Source: JBPCOI01 sp051000395
GTDB lineage: Bacteria; Actinomycetota; Actinomycetes; Mycobacteriales; Jatrophihabitantaceae
Direction: 5' to 3'
NCBI GenBank assembly: GCA_051000395.1
Contig: JBPCOI010000056.1
Location: forward strand, 1 to 64,000
Length of the DNA stretch: 64,000 nt
The notes below the pieces were generated by a model. That model was not told the DNA's origin, did no database searches, and was given only the letters and a program-made list of their open reading frames with translations. Positions 1-8,439 of the stretch are shown piece by piece. Position 1 is the first letter of the stretch, and every line of letters begins with the position of its first letter. Both the position numbers and the translations under genes were made by a program.

Positions 1-1542
1 CAGCCAGTCGCGCAGCCGGTAGATCGTCGCGCTCCGGCCGCGGCCGAGGCCTTCCAGGTGCGCGTTCATCTGCGCGACGGCCTCGGCCCGGTCGGTGATC
101 CCGTCCAGGAAACCGGAGTGGATCCGCGGGCCGTCGCCGCTGTAGGCGCCGCCCCCGAAACCCTCCGGGGGTTGGACGGTGCGCACGATCGGGAGCGCGA
201 ACTTCTCGGCGAAGACGTGGTCACGCGCGTCCTCCGCCGGCACGGCCATGATCGCGCCGGTGCCGTAGCCCATCAGTACGTAGTCGGCGATGAAGACCGG
301 AATCGGCTGCTGCGTAACGGGATTGCGCGCGTACGAGCCGGTGAACACGCCGGTCTTGTCCTTCGCCTCGCCGCTCTGCCGTTCCAGCTCGGTGCTGCGC
401 CCAGCCATCGCCTGGTAGGCGGCGACTGCGTCCGCCGGCGTCGCGCGGGCGCCCGTCCACCGCTCGTCGACATCCGGCGGCCAGGACGGCGCGGTCATCG
501 CGGCAACGGCCGGATGTTCCGGTGCCAGCACGAGGTACGTGGCCCCGAACAGGGTGTCCGGGCGCGTGGTGAACACCGTGACGTCGCCGGCAGGGGTGGC
601 GAACTCGACGTACGCCCCGCTCGACCTGCCGATCCAGTTGCGCTGCATGATGCGCACCTTGTCCGGCCAGTCGATCAGATCCAGGTCGCGCAGCAACCGC
701 TCGGCGTAGGCCGTGATCCGCAACATCCACTGCGCCAGCGGTTTGCGGAACACCGGGACGTTGCCGCGTTCGCTGCGCCCGTCCGGCGTCACCTCCTCGT
801 TGGCCAGCACGGTACCCAGGCCGGGCGCCCAGTTGACCAGCGACTCGGCGCGGTAGGCGAGGCGGTGATTGTCGATCACCTGCCGCCTCTCCAGTTCGGA
901 CAGCTCCGCCCACCCGCGCCCGGACGGGACCGTGCCCTCGGCCGGTTCGCGGCTGCCGGCGTCCAGCTCGGCGACGAGCTCGGCGATCGGACGGGCCCGG
1001 TCGACCGCCGTGTCGTACCACGCGTTGAAGATTTGCAGGAAGATCCACTGGGTCCAGCGGTAGTAGGCAGGATCGGTCGTCGCGATCGCCCGGCGCTGGT
1101 CGTGGCCGAGCCCGAGGCGGCGCAGCTGCCGCTTGAACACGTCGATGTTGCCGTAGGTCGTGGTCGCCGGATGCTGCCCGGTCTGCACGGCGTACTGCTC
1201 AGCCGGCAGGCCGAAGGCGTCGAAGCCCATCGTGTGCAGCACGTTCTCGCCGCGCATGCGCAGGTAGCGGGCGTAGACGTCCGTGCCGATGTAGCCCAGC
1301 GGATGGCCGACGTGCAGCCCCACCCCGGAGGGGTAGGGGAACATGTCGAGTACGTAGGCGTGCGAACGGGCCGAGAGCCGATCGAAGCCCTCGGACAGCG
1401 GGCCGACGGGATTCGGCGCGTCGAAGGTGCCCTCGCGCTCCCACCGGTCCTGCCAGGACGTCTCGATCGCGTCGGCGAGAGCTGCGGTGTACCGGTACGG
1501 CGGGACGTCCTCGTCCTGGGCCGCCTCGCGGGTGCTGCTCAT
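1..1542 (-). CDS. leuS: Leucyl-tRNA synthetase, C-terminal part cut by window edge
   Basis: Charges tRNA-Leu with leucine in the cytoplasm. Only the N-terminal 514 codons are in the window. The class I signature appears as FPYPSGVGLHVGHPLGY (HVGH near residues 77-80). The CP1 editing domain follows with TTRPDTLFGATY. The frame is still open at base 1, ending in IYRLRDWL, which is the family segment that precedes the second half of the catalytic core, so the KMSKS loop and anticodon-binding domain lie outside. The ATG at 1542 has an AAGGAG ribosome site seven bases upstream. Nothing suggests a defect. The gene follows the nadD-rsfS-phosphatase group on the same strand, after a 310-base gap. 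Confidence 0.97.
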   Translation of the reverse strand, partial: MSSTREAAQDEDVPPYRYTAALADAIETSWQDRWEREGTFDAPNPVGPLSEGFDRLSARSHAYVLDMFPYPSGVGLHVGHPLGYIGTDVYARYLRMRGENVLHTMGFDAFGLPAEQYAVQTGQHPATTTYGNIDVFKRQLRRLGLGHDQRRAIATTDPAYYRWTQWIFLQIFNAWYDTAVDRARPIAELVAELDAGSREPAEGTVPSGRGWAELSELERRQVIDNHRLAYRAESLVNWAPGLGTVLANEEVTPDGRSERGNVPVFRKPLAQWMLRITAYAERLLRDLDLIDWPDKVRIMQRNWIGRSSGAYVEFATPAGDVTVFTTRPDTLFGATYLVLAPEHPAVAAMTAPSWPPDVDERWTGARATPADAVAAYQAMAGRSTELERQSGEAKDKTGVFTGSYARNPVTQQPIPVFIADYVLMGYGTGAIMAVPAEDARDHVFAEKFALPIVRTVQPPEGFGGGAYSGDGPRIHSGFLDGITDRAEAVAQMNAHLEGLGRGRSATIYRLRDWL

Positions 1543-1593
1543 CGGTTCGCTCCTTGTCGGTGCGCCTGCTCGGTGCTGATTTCGGACAGACGA

Positions 1594-1652
1594 GGAGCCC
1601 CTGCACCGCTCGCAGAGGCTCCGCCGCACTGCCGCCCGGGGGCGATCAGTGC
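1594..1652 (-). promoter_or_regulatory. Two hairpins in the leuS leader
   Basis: The 310 bases between the phosphatase gene and leuS (1543-1852) hold no convincing gene. Two inverted repeats lie 50-110 bases before the leuS start. One is 1594-1622, with arms GGAGCC-CTGC and GCAG-GGCTCC around a 7-base loop and one mismatch. The other is 1626-1652, with arms GCACTG/CAGTGC enclosing GCC/GGC. They may be leader RNA structure or simply the end of the upstream unit. I see no T-box consensus and no leucine-rich leader peptide. Confidence 0.4.
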
Positions 1653-1852
1653 GGCCGAAGAAGGACCAGCAGAAGGCGGACGCTCACCCGTCGAGGATAG
1701 CGCCGGCATGCAGCCGGCGTGCGCGCCCGGGATCTGGTGCTCGCCCCGCGCCCGCCGTCCGTCGCCGCCGGACGCGGGGGCACCACGCCGCAACTCTATG
1801 CCCAGGAAGGTAATCCGCCATGACGCGAACCTGTGTCGTAGCTCACCGCGGC

Positions 1853-2518
1853 TCAGGCGTCGGCGTCCGGAGCGTCCTCGCCCGCTTCGTCGGCGCGCGC
1901 CGATGCTGCGAGGATCGCGTCCGGGGCGCCCAGGTTGTGCGCACGTAGCCGCCATACCGGCCCGCGGTCGTCGTGGTGCTCCGCGGCAAGCTCGGACCAG
2001 TGGCAGTTGGCCAGCGGGCCGAGGGCGTGCACCTCCTGGGAGATGCCGAGCAGCGCCGCGCACAACGTCATCGCCGTCGCGCTGTGCGTGACGAGCACGG
2101 CGAGGCCGACCTGCGGCAGCTCGGCGAACGCTGCCAGCGCACGCTCTGCGACCTGCTCGCGGCTCTCACCCCCGCGCCGGCTCACGTCGCGTCCGGCGAC
2201 CCAGTCGCCGTACTCGTCGGGGAAACGTGCAGCGACGTCGTCGCGAGTGAGGCCCTCCCAGTGGCCCAGCGAGCGCTCGCGCAGGCGCACGTCGGGACGA
2301 ACGCGCAGGCCGGTGGCGACACCGATCGGGACTGCTGTCTGCATCGCGCGCGCAGCGTCGGAGCTGACCAGCAGGTCCGGTCGCAGCGCGGCGATCATCG
2401 GCGCCACCTCATCGGCCTGGGACCGTCCGACCTCGTCGAGCGGCGGATCCGATTGCCCCTGGAAGCGCCGTTCGGCGTTCCACGCCGTGCGCGCGTGCCG
2501 CAGCAGGACGAGCCTCAT
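1853..2518 (-). CDS. Histidine phosphatase (phosphoglycerate mutase-like), possibly GpgP
   Basis: A 221-residue member of the histidine phosphatase superfamily. The N-terminal motif is VLLRHARTAWN, with the phospho-accepting His at residue 8 (the family usually has RHG; here it is RHA). The second catalytic His is in VLVTHSATAMTL. The ATG at 2518 overlaps the rsfS stop (ATGA), which fixes the start and implies translational coupling. In mycobacteria the gene in this position after nadD and rsfS is the glucosyl-3-phosphoglycerate phosphatase gpgP (Rv2419c), so that role is plausible by context. Substrate cannot be read from sequence, and other small phosphatases of the family are possible. Confidence 0.85.
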   Translation of the reverse strand: MRLVLLRHARTAWNAERRFQGQSDPPLDEVGRSQADEVAPMIAALRPDLLVSSDAARAMQTAVPIGVATGLRVRPDVRLRERSLGHWEGLTRDDVAARFPDEYGDWVAGRDVSRRGGESREQVAERALAAFAELPQVGLAVLVTHSATAMTLCAALLGISQEVHALGPLANCHWSELAAEHHDDRGPVWRLRAHNLGAPDAILAASARADEAGEDAPDADA

Positions 2519-2874
2519 CGATCGGCGAACGGGATGAACGGGCAGTCCTTCCAGAGCCGTTCGAGGGCGTAGAAGACCCGTTCCTCCGCGTGTTGCACGT
2601 GCACCACGATGTCGGCGTAGTCGAGCAGTACCCACCGTCCGTCCCGTCTGCCCTCGCGACGCAGCGGCTTGACACCGGCCAGGCGCAGCTTCTCCTCGAC
2701 CTCGTCGACGATCGCCTCCACCTGCCGCTCGTTGCTGCCGGTGACGATGACGAAGACGTCGGTGATCGCGAGCCGTTCGCTGACGTCGATGAGGACGATG
2801 TCCGTCGCGAGCTTGTCGGAGGCGGCGCGGGCCGCGGTGAGCGCGAGGTCGCGGGCGGAATCGGTGGCGGGCAT
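2515..2874 (-). CDS. rsfS: Ribosomal silencing factor RsfS
   Basis: A 119-residue RsfS/DUF143 protein. It binds ribosomal protein L14 and blocks subunit joining when nutrients are low. The family features are visible: the KLATDIVLIDVSERLAITD stretch, the VFVIVTGSNERQVEAI core, and WVLLDYADIVVHV near the C-terminus. Length is normal. It sits ten bases after nadD and overlaps the downstream phosphatase gene by four bases, the standard actinobacterial order nadD-rsfS-phosphatase. Confidence 0.95.
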   Translation of the reverse strand: MPATDSARDLALTAARAASDKLATDIVLIDVSERLAITDVFVIVTGSNERQVEAIVDEVEEKLRLAGVKPLRREGRRDGRWVLLDYADIVVHVQHAEERVFYALERLWKDCPFIPFADR

Positions 2875-2884
2875 CGGGTCGAGC

Positions 2885-3475
2885 CTACGGGGTGTCGCGG
2901 TAGAGGCTGTGCTTGTTGATGTACTGCACCACGCCGTCCGGGACGAGGTACCAGACGGGGTGCCCGTCGCGGACGCGGGCCCGGCAGTCGCTGGAGGAGA
3001 TGGCCATGGCCGGCACGTCGAGCAGGGTCACCGCGTCCGAGGGCAGGTGCGCGTCCGAGAGCTCGTAGCCGGGACGGGTGACCCCCACGAAGTGGGCGAG
3101 CCGCAGGGCGTCCTGCGAGTCCTTCCAGGACAGGATCTGGCCCATGGCGTCGGCGCCGGTGATGAAGTACAGCTCGGCGTGCGGGCGCTGCGCGGCGATG
3201 TCGCGGATGGTGTCGATCGTGTACGTGGGGCCGGCGCGGTCGATGTCGACGCGGCTCACCCAGAACCGCGGGTTGGATGCCGTCGCGATGACCGTCATCA
3301 GGTAGCGGTGCTCGGCCGGGCTGACCCGGCGCGGCTGCTTCTGCCACGGTTCCCCGGTCGGGACGAAGATCACCTCGTCCAGCTCGAACAGGGCGGAGAC
3401 CTCGCTGGCGGCGACGAGGTGCCCGTGGTGGATCGGGTCGAACGTGCCGCCCATGATCCCGACCCGCCGCGCCAT
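2885..3475 (-). CDS. nadD: Nicotinate-nucleotide adenylyltransferase
   Basis: Transfers AMP from ATP to nicotinate mononucleotide, making deamido-NAD in NAD synthesis. At 196 residues the length is typical. The nucleotidyltransferase motif GGTFDPIHHGH is at residues 9-19, and the C-terminal ISSSDCR at the position of the family ISSTxIR motif completes the ATP site. The start ATG at 3475 is followed at once by the conserved RRVGIMGGTFD. It is the first gene of the nadD-rsfS-phosphatase unit, 18 bases after the stop of the reductase gene 3494-5500. Confidence 0.97.
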   Translation of the reverse strand: MARRVGIMGGTFDPIHHGHLVAASEVSALFELDEVIFVPTGEPWQKQPRRVSPAEHRYLMTVIATASNPRFWVSRVDIDRAGPTYTIDTIRDIAAQRPHAELYFITGADAMGQILSWKDSQDALRLAHFVGVTRPGYELSDAHLPSDAVTLLDVPAMAISSSDCRARVRDGHPVWYLVPDGVVQYINKHSLYRDTP

Positions 3476-3493
3476 GGCCGAGATCCTAGGGCG

Positions 3494-5500
3494 CTACCAG
3501 TGCACGCCGCGCAGGATATGGGCGAAGGCCACACTTTCCAGCGACTGCTCCTCGGCCTTCGCGGCCCGGTCGCCGCCCTTGGCCGCCTTGGAGTCGGGGA
3601 ACATCTTGTAACCGGCGTTGAGGATGACGTCCACCCCCCGCGGCGCGACCTGGTACGCAAGCGCGCCGGCGTTTCCCAGCGTGGTGCCGACCTTCTTCGG
3701 CTTGCGGATCATCGCCTTGCAGATCATGTCGGCGGCCTCGACGGGGGTGATCGTCGGGAACCGGTCGTACATCTTGGTGGGGGCGATCATCGGGGTGCGC
3801 ACCAGCGGCATGTGAATCGTCGTCAGGTGGATGCCGTCGTCGATCACCTCCGAGGCGATGCACCGGGAGAACGCGTCGAGCGCGGCCTTCGACGCGACGT
3901 AGGCGGAGAAGCGTGGCGTGTTGGTCTGTACGCCGATCGAGCTGATGTTGATGATGTGGCCGCCCTTGCGACCGTCCGGGCTGGGCTGGCGCATGACGGG
4001 CAGCACCGAGAGGATCAGCCGCACCGCGCCGAAGTAGTTCAGCTGCATGGTGCGCTCGAAGTCGTGGAAGCGGTCGTAGGACAGCGCGATCGAGCGGCGG
4101 ATCGAGCGCCCGGCGTTGTTGACGAGCACGTCGACGCGGCCGTGCTCGGCCAGCACCTCCTTGGCCATGCGCTCGATGTCGTTCATGTCCGCGAGGTCGG
4201 CGCGGTGCACGAACGCCGTCCCGCCGAGGTCCTCGATCTGGCGCTTGGTCTCCTCCAGCTTGTCCGCGGTGCGCGCGACGAGGATGACGCGTCCTCCGGC
4301 GGCGCCGACCCGAAGTGCAGTTGCCTTGCCGATACCGGAGGATGCGCCCGTGATCATCACGGTCTTCCCCTTGATCGCGCGAGCCAGCGCCTTGTCCTTG
4401 CGGCGGTCCGGGCTGTAGGCGCGCTCCCAGTACTCCCACAGCGTCTGCGCATAACTGGCCAGCGGCGGCACCTCGATCCCCGAGCCGGCCAGCGCCCGCT
4501 GCGTCGCGGTGGAGTCGAAGTGCGTGGGATAGGTGAGGTAGGCGAACATCTCGCGGGGTATGCCGAGTTCGGCGAGCACCAGGTCGGTCACCTGCTTGGC
4601 GCCGGGCAGGCGGGTGATCGTGGCGCTCAGCCGGGCGGGCAGGGCGTCGAGCATCCTCGGGTCGATGTTGATCGCGGGACCCGGCGCATGCGCGGCCTTG
4701 GTGAGCACCTTGACCAGCTCTGCGACGGTGAGCGGTTCGGGATCGGTCAGGTGGAAGGCCCGGCCGTCCAGGTCGGGTTGGTGGGCCAGGTAGTCCATCG
4801 CCTTGGCGACGTAGTCGACGGGGACGAGGTTGATCTCGCCACCGTCGATGCCGATGCCGCGCAGCCAGGACGGCGCCACGCCACGCAGGCGCTGGATGCT
4901 GCGGAAGAAGTAGTACGGACCGTCGATCTTGTCGATCTCACCGGTCTCGGAGTGGCCGACCACCGCGCCCGGCCGGTAGACGCGCCACGGCACGCGGCAC
5001 TCCGTGCGGACGACGGCCTCCGAGGCGTGCTTGGTCGCGTAGTAGGGATTGTGCTCGACGTCGGTGGCCTCGTCGAACATGTCTTCGGTGAACGTGCCGC
5101 GGTACAGGCCCGCCGCGGCGATCGAGCTGACCTGGTGGAAGTGCTCCGCGTGGAGGGCTTCGGCCAGCTGCACCGCGTGCCGGGTGCCCTCGACGTTGGC
5201 GATGCGCTGGCTGTCGGCGTCGGCGGTGAGGTCGTAGATCGCCGCGAGATGGAAGAAGTGTTCGATATTGCCATCCAGTTTGTCGATGACCTCGTGGTCG
5301 ACGCCGAGCCTGGCCTTGGCCAGGTCGCCGACGACGGCCACGACGCGCTGCTCGTCGGTGCCCAGCCGGGCGCGCAGCTCGTCGAGCTTGTCGAGCGACC
5401 CGGCGCGGCACAGGGCATAGATCGTGCCCTCACGCTCGAGCAGCTCGGCCAGCAGGAAGCGGCCCAGGAAGCCCGTTGCGCCCGTCACGAAGTAAGCCAT
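3494..5500 (-). CDS. Two-domain SDR fusion, acyl-CoA reductase type
   Basis: A 668-residue protein built from two Rossmann reductases. The N-terminal half is an extended SDR, with TGATGFLGR at residues 6-14 and the active-site pair in YYATK. It resembles thioester and fatty acyl-CoA reductase domains. The C-terminal half, from about residue 375, is a classical SDR with TGASSGIG, VNNAG and YVASK, so both catalytic centres look intact. The layout matches mycobacterial multifunctional acyl-CoA reductases such as AcrA1 (Rv3391), which reduce acyl-CoA towards fatty alcohols for wax-type lipids. That function is inferred from architecture. The gene is an insertion in the usual proA-nadD order and ends 18 bases before nadD. 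Confidence 0.8.
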   Translation of the reverse strand: MAYFVTGATGFLGRFLLAELLEREGTIYALCRAGSLDKLDELRARLGTDEQRVVAVVGDLAKARLGVDHEVIDKLDGNIEHFFHLAAIYDLTADADSQRIANVEGTRHAVQLAEALHAEHFHQVSSIAAAGLYRGTFTEDMFDEATDVEHNPYYATKHASEAVVRTECRVPWRVYRPGAVVGHSETGEIDKIDGPYYFFRSIQRLRGVAPSWLRGIGIDGGEINLVPVDYVAKAMDYLAHQPDLDGRAFHLTDPEPLTVAELVKVLTKAAHAPGPAINIDPRMLDALPARLSATITRLPGAKQVTDLVLAELGIPREMFAYLTYPTHFDSTATQRALAGSGIEVPPLASYAQTLWEYWERAYSPDRRKDKALARAIKGKTVMITGASSGIGKATALRVGAAGGRVILVARTADKLEETKRQIEDLGGTAFVHRADLADMNDIERMAKEVLAEHGRVDVLVNNAGRSIRRSIALSYDRFHDFERTMQLNYFGAVRLILSVLPVMRQPSPDGRKGGHIINISSIGVQTNTPRFSAYVASKAALDAFSRCIASEVIDDGIHLTTIHMPLVRTPMIAPTKMYDRFPTITPVEAADMICKAMIRKPKKVGTTLGNAGALAYQVAPRGVDVILNAGYKMFPDSKAAKGGDRAAKAEEQSLESVAFAHILRGVHW

Positions 5501-5599
5501 GTCGTCCTCCAGCAGGTGCCCGACGCGTCAGTAGTAGTGGCAGTCTCGTGCACCTGCACCGCTACCACCAGTTGACGGCCGCGCCGGCGGCCGCCTCGC

Positions 5600-6013
5600 T
5601 TACTTGGGCGCGAAAAGCTCGAGGGCGATGCGGTCCGGGTCGCGGAACTCCAGGAGGAAGTCCGTGCCGATGTCCTTGATGCCGCCGTGCTCGACGCCGC
5701 GCTCGTCGAGCAGCGCCACCGCTGCCTCGAGAGCGGCGCGGTCGGCGACGGCGAAGCTGACGTGATCCAACCCGACGCGGTCCTCGTCGAAGGTGTCGCT
5801 GGCAACCGGACGCAGGCCGAAGAGCGAGTCACCGAGCCGGTAGATCACGCCGCCGAAGAGGAACCACAGCTGCTCGCGCGTCGCATCGTCCGCGTCCGGC
5901 GGCAGCTCGTAGGCGACGGGAAGCCCGAAGATGTCGTCGTAGAACGCCCGAGAGCGCGCGAGGTCGGTGACGGTCAGCCGGACGTGTGCGTACGCGCTGG
6001 TTGCGATGGCCAT
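5600..6013 (-). CDS. VOC family (glyoxalase-fold) protein
   Basis: A 137-residue single-domain vicinal oxygen chelate protein. It has the HVRLTVTDLARSRAFYDD opening, a central GLDHVSFAVADRAALEAAV repeat, and the closing FRDPDRIALELFAP, where the glutamate of ALEL is the usual last metal ligand. The first metal ligand would be His in YAHVRL, the second His in LDHVSF. The fold is clear, but substrates in this family are very diverse (dioxygenases, glyoxalases, resistance proteins), so none is assigned. It lies 99 bases from the reductase gene and 25 bases from proA on the same strand. Confidence 0.82.
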   Translation of the reverse strand: MAIATSAYAHVRLTVTDLARSRAFYDDIFGLPVAYELPPDADDATREQLWFLFGGVIYRLGDSLFGLRPVASDTFDEDRVGLDHVSFAVADRAALEAAVALLDERGVEHGGIKDIGTDFLLEFRDPDRIALELFAPK

Positions 6014-6038
6014 ACGTCCGACCGTACCCGGGTGGCTC

Positions 6039-7301
6039 TCAGCGGACGTGACCGTCGCCCGTCACGACCCACTTCGTGCTCGTGAGTTCGGGCAAGCCCA
6101 TCGGGCCGCGCGCGTGCATCTTCTGCGTCGAGATACCGATCTCCGCGCCGAAACCGAACTCGCCGCCGTCGGTGAACCGCGTCGAGGCGTTCACCAGCAC
6201 CGCTGCCGAGTCGACGCGGGCGACGAAGCGTCGGGCCGTGTCGAGATCGCGCGTCACGATCGCCTCGGTGTGCCCGGTGGACCATCGGCGGATGTGCGCA
6301 ATCGCGTCGTCGACGTCGGCCACGACGCGGGCGGCAATGTCCAGCGACAGGTACTCGCGCTCCCAGTCGTCCTCGGCCGCCGGCTCGACACCCTCGAATT
6401 TCGCGAAGGCATCGTCGCCGTGCAGCACGACACCCTGTGCCTGCAGGGTAGACGTGATCCGCGGCAGGAACTCGTCGGCGATTGCGCAGTGCACGAGCAG
6501 CGTCTCGGCTGAGTTGCAGACGCTGACGCGCGAGGTCTTGGAGTTCACCACGATCCGCTCGGCTACGTCGAGATCGGCGTACGCGTCGACGTAGACGTGC
6601 ACGTTGCCGACACCGGTTTCGATCACGGGGACGGTCGCGTTCTCGACCACGTACTCGATCAGGCCGGCCCCGCCGCGCGGGATGACCAGATCGACGACAC
6701 CGCGCGCGCGCAGCAGGTAGCCGACGCTCGCGCGGTCAGTTCCCGGCACCAGCTGGACGGCCGCACCCGGCAGGCCGGACTTCTCGGCCGCCGCGCTGAG
6801 CACGTCGACGAGCACCGCATTGGTCTCGTGGGCCGAGGCGGAGCCGCGCAGCAGTGCGGCGTTTCCGCTCTTGAGCGCCAGGCCGGCCGCGTCGACGGTG
6901 ACGTTGGGACGGGCTTCGTAGATCATCGCGATGACGCCGAACGGAACGCGGATCTGCCGTATCTGCAGGCCGTTCGGCCGCGTGTAGCCGCGCAGCACCT
7001 CGCCGACCGGGTCGGGCAGCGCCGCGACATCACGCAACCCCTGGGCCATCGCGGTGACGCGATCGGCGTCCAGTGCGAGGCGGTCGAGCAGCGCCTCGTT
7101 CAGGCCGCTACCGGCGCCCGCGGTCAGGTCGCGGGCGTTCGCGGCGAGCACCGCGTTGCCCTGCGCGGTGAGCGCATCGGCCATCGCCCGCAGCGCGACG
7201 TCCTTCGCCGCCCGGTCCAGCGTGGCCAGCTCGGCAGCGGCATCCCGGGCGCGGGCAGCGACGGTGCGGACGTCCTGCTCGGTCACGGTCTGGACGTCCA
7301 C
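6039..7301 (-). CDS. proA: Glutamate-5-semialdehyde dehydrogenase
   Basis: Second enzyme of proline synthesis: reduces gamma-glutamyl phosphate to glutamate semialdehyde with NADPH. At 420 residues the length is normal. The catalytic cysteine is in NSKTSRVSVCNSAETLL, and the cofactor region shows VPFGVIAMIYEARPNVTVDA. It lies 39 bases downstream of proB on the same strand, the expected partner because the acyl phosphate passes between the two enzymes. Confidence 0.97.
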   Translation of the reverse strand: MDVQTVTEQDVRTVAARARDAAAELATLDRAAKDVALRAMADALTAQGNAVLAANARDLTAGAGSGLNEALLDRLALDADRVTAMAQGLRDVAALPDPVGEVLRGYTRPNGLQIRQIRVPFGVIAMIYEARPNVTVDAAGLALKSGNAALLRGSASAHETNAVLVDVLSAAAEKSGLPGAAVQLVPGTDRASVGYLLRARGVVDLVIPRGGAGLIEYVVENATVPVIETGVGNVHVYVDAYADLDVAERIVVNSKTSRVSVCNSAETLLVHCAIADEFLPRITSTLQAQGVVLHGDDAFAKFEGVEPAAEDDWEREYLSLDIAARVVADVDDAIAHIRRWSTGHTEAIVTRDLDTARRFVARVDSAAVLVNASTRFTDGGEFGFGAEIGISTQKMHARGPMGLPELTSTKWVVTGDGHVR

Positions 7302-7340
7302 GGCGCCCAGGGTACGGCCGACGGCGCACCTCGCGGAGGT

Positions 7341-8432
7341 TCAGAGCAGGACGAGGTCGTCGCGGTGGACGACCTCGCGACGGAACTCCGCAGGCAGATC
7401 GCGGGTGCGCTGGCCGAGCAGCGCGGGCAGGTCCGCGGCGTCGTAACCGGCCAGCCCGCGTGCCACCGCGACCCCGTCGGGCCCGGCCAGCTCGACCGGC
7501 TCTCCGGAGTAGAACTCGCCGCTCACCGCGGTCACGCCCGCGGGCAGCAGCGACATCCGGCGGCCGATCACGGCGTCCACCGCGCCGGCGTCGAGCACGA
7601 GACGCCCGCGTGGCGTCGTCGCGTGACGCAGCCAGAACAGCCGTGACGCCGAGCGTTCCCCCGAGGCGTGGAAGATCGTGCCGCCCACACCGCGCAGGGC
7701 GGCGTCGATCGCCGTCGCGCTCGCGAGCAGCACCGGAATGCCCTCGCTGGTCGCGATCGCGGCCGCGTCGAGCTTGCTCGCCATGCCGCCCGAGCCGACG
7801 TGGCTGCCGCTCCTGCTCACGTCCACGCCGTCGAGCTCCGCCATCGACGCGACCTCGGCGACGAACACCGAACCGGCCCGTCCCGGCCAGGCGGTGTAGA
7901 GGCCTTCGACGTCGCTCAGCAGCACGAGCGCGTCGGCGTGCACGAGGTGTGCCACGAGTGCGGCGAGCCGGTCGTTGTCGCCGAAGCGGATTTCGTGGGT
8001 CGCGACGGTGTCGTTCTCGTTGACGATGGGGATGACGCCCAGCGCCAGCAGGCGTTCCAGGGTGCGCTCGGCGTTGCGGTAGTGGCCGCGCCGGTGCAGG
8101 TCGTCGGCGGTGAGCAGCACCTGTCCGACCTGCAGGCCGTAGCGGGCGAAGGAGGCCGCGTACCGCTCGGCGAGCAGCAGCTGGCCGACGCTCGCCGCGG
8201 CCTGCTGGGTCGCCAGGTCGCGCGGGCGGGCGGGCAGCCCGAGCGGCCCGATGCCGGCCGCGATGGCACCCGAGGACACCAGCACGACCTGGGCACCTGC
8301 CGCCTGCCGGTGCGCGAGCGCGTCGACGATCGCGTCCAACCGCTCGGGATCGAGCCGTCCACCCGAGGTCAGCGACGACGAGCCGACCTTGATCAGCGTG
8401 CGTGCCGCCGCCGCGACCCGAGCCCGGCTCAT
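7341..8432 (-). CDS. proB: Glutamate 5-kinase with PUA domain
   Basis: Phosphorylates glutamate at the gamma carboxyl, the first and feedback-controlled step of proline synthesis. The protein is 363 residues. The kinase domain shows LIKVGSSSLT, VLVSSGAIAAGI, PIVNENDTVA and GSGGMASKLDAA. A PUA domain fills the last 80 or so residues. I chose the ATG at 8432, seven bases after the obgE stop, because the conserved lysine motif follows closely. The open frame does run 45 codons further upstream, into the 3' end of obgE, but that extension is Arg-rich and unlike the family. Confidence 0.96.
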   Translation of the reverse strand: MSRARVAAAARTLIKVGSSSLTSGGRLDPERLDAIVDALAHRQAAGAQVVLVSSGAIAAGIGPLGLPARPRDLATQQAAASVGQLLLAERYAASFARYGLQVGQVLLTADDLHRRGHYRNAERTLERLLALGVIPIVNENDTVATHEIRFGDNDRLAALVAHLVHADALVLLSDVEGLYTAWPGRAGSVFVAEVASMAELDGVDVSRSGSHVGSGGMASKLDAAAIATSEGIPVLLASATAIDAALRGVGGTIFHASGERSASRLFWLRHATTPRGRLVLDAGAVDAVIGRRMSLLPAGVTAVSGEFYSGEPVELAGPDGVAVARGLAGYDAADLPALLGQRTRDLPAEFRREVVHRDDLVLL

Positions 8433-8439
8433 CGCGCGA

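Noticed and set aside
1543..1852. T-box riboswitch before leuS
   Set aside because: No AGGGTGGNACCGCG-like T-box sequence and no specifier-loop arrangement could be recognised. Only two hairpins are supported.
58..2091. 677-codon open frame on the plus strand opposite leuS and the phosphatase gene
   Set aside because: It is antisense to leuS, whose motifs are unmistakable. Its translation is Arg/Gly/Pro-rich without domains, as expected for high-GC shadow frames.
2669..5575. 968-codon plus-strand open frame
   Set aside because: It lies opposite rsfS, nadD and the two-domain reductase. Composition is typical of an antisense shadow.
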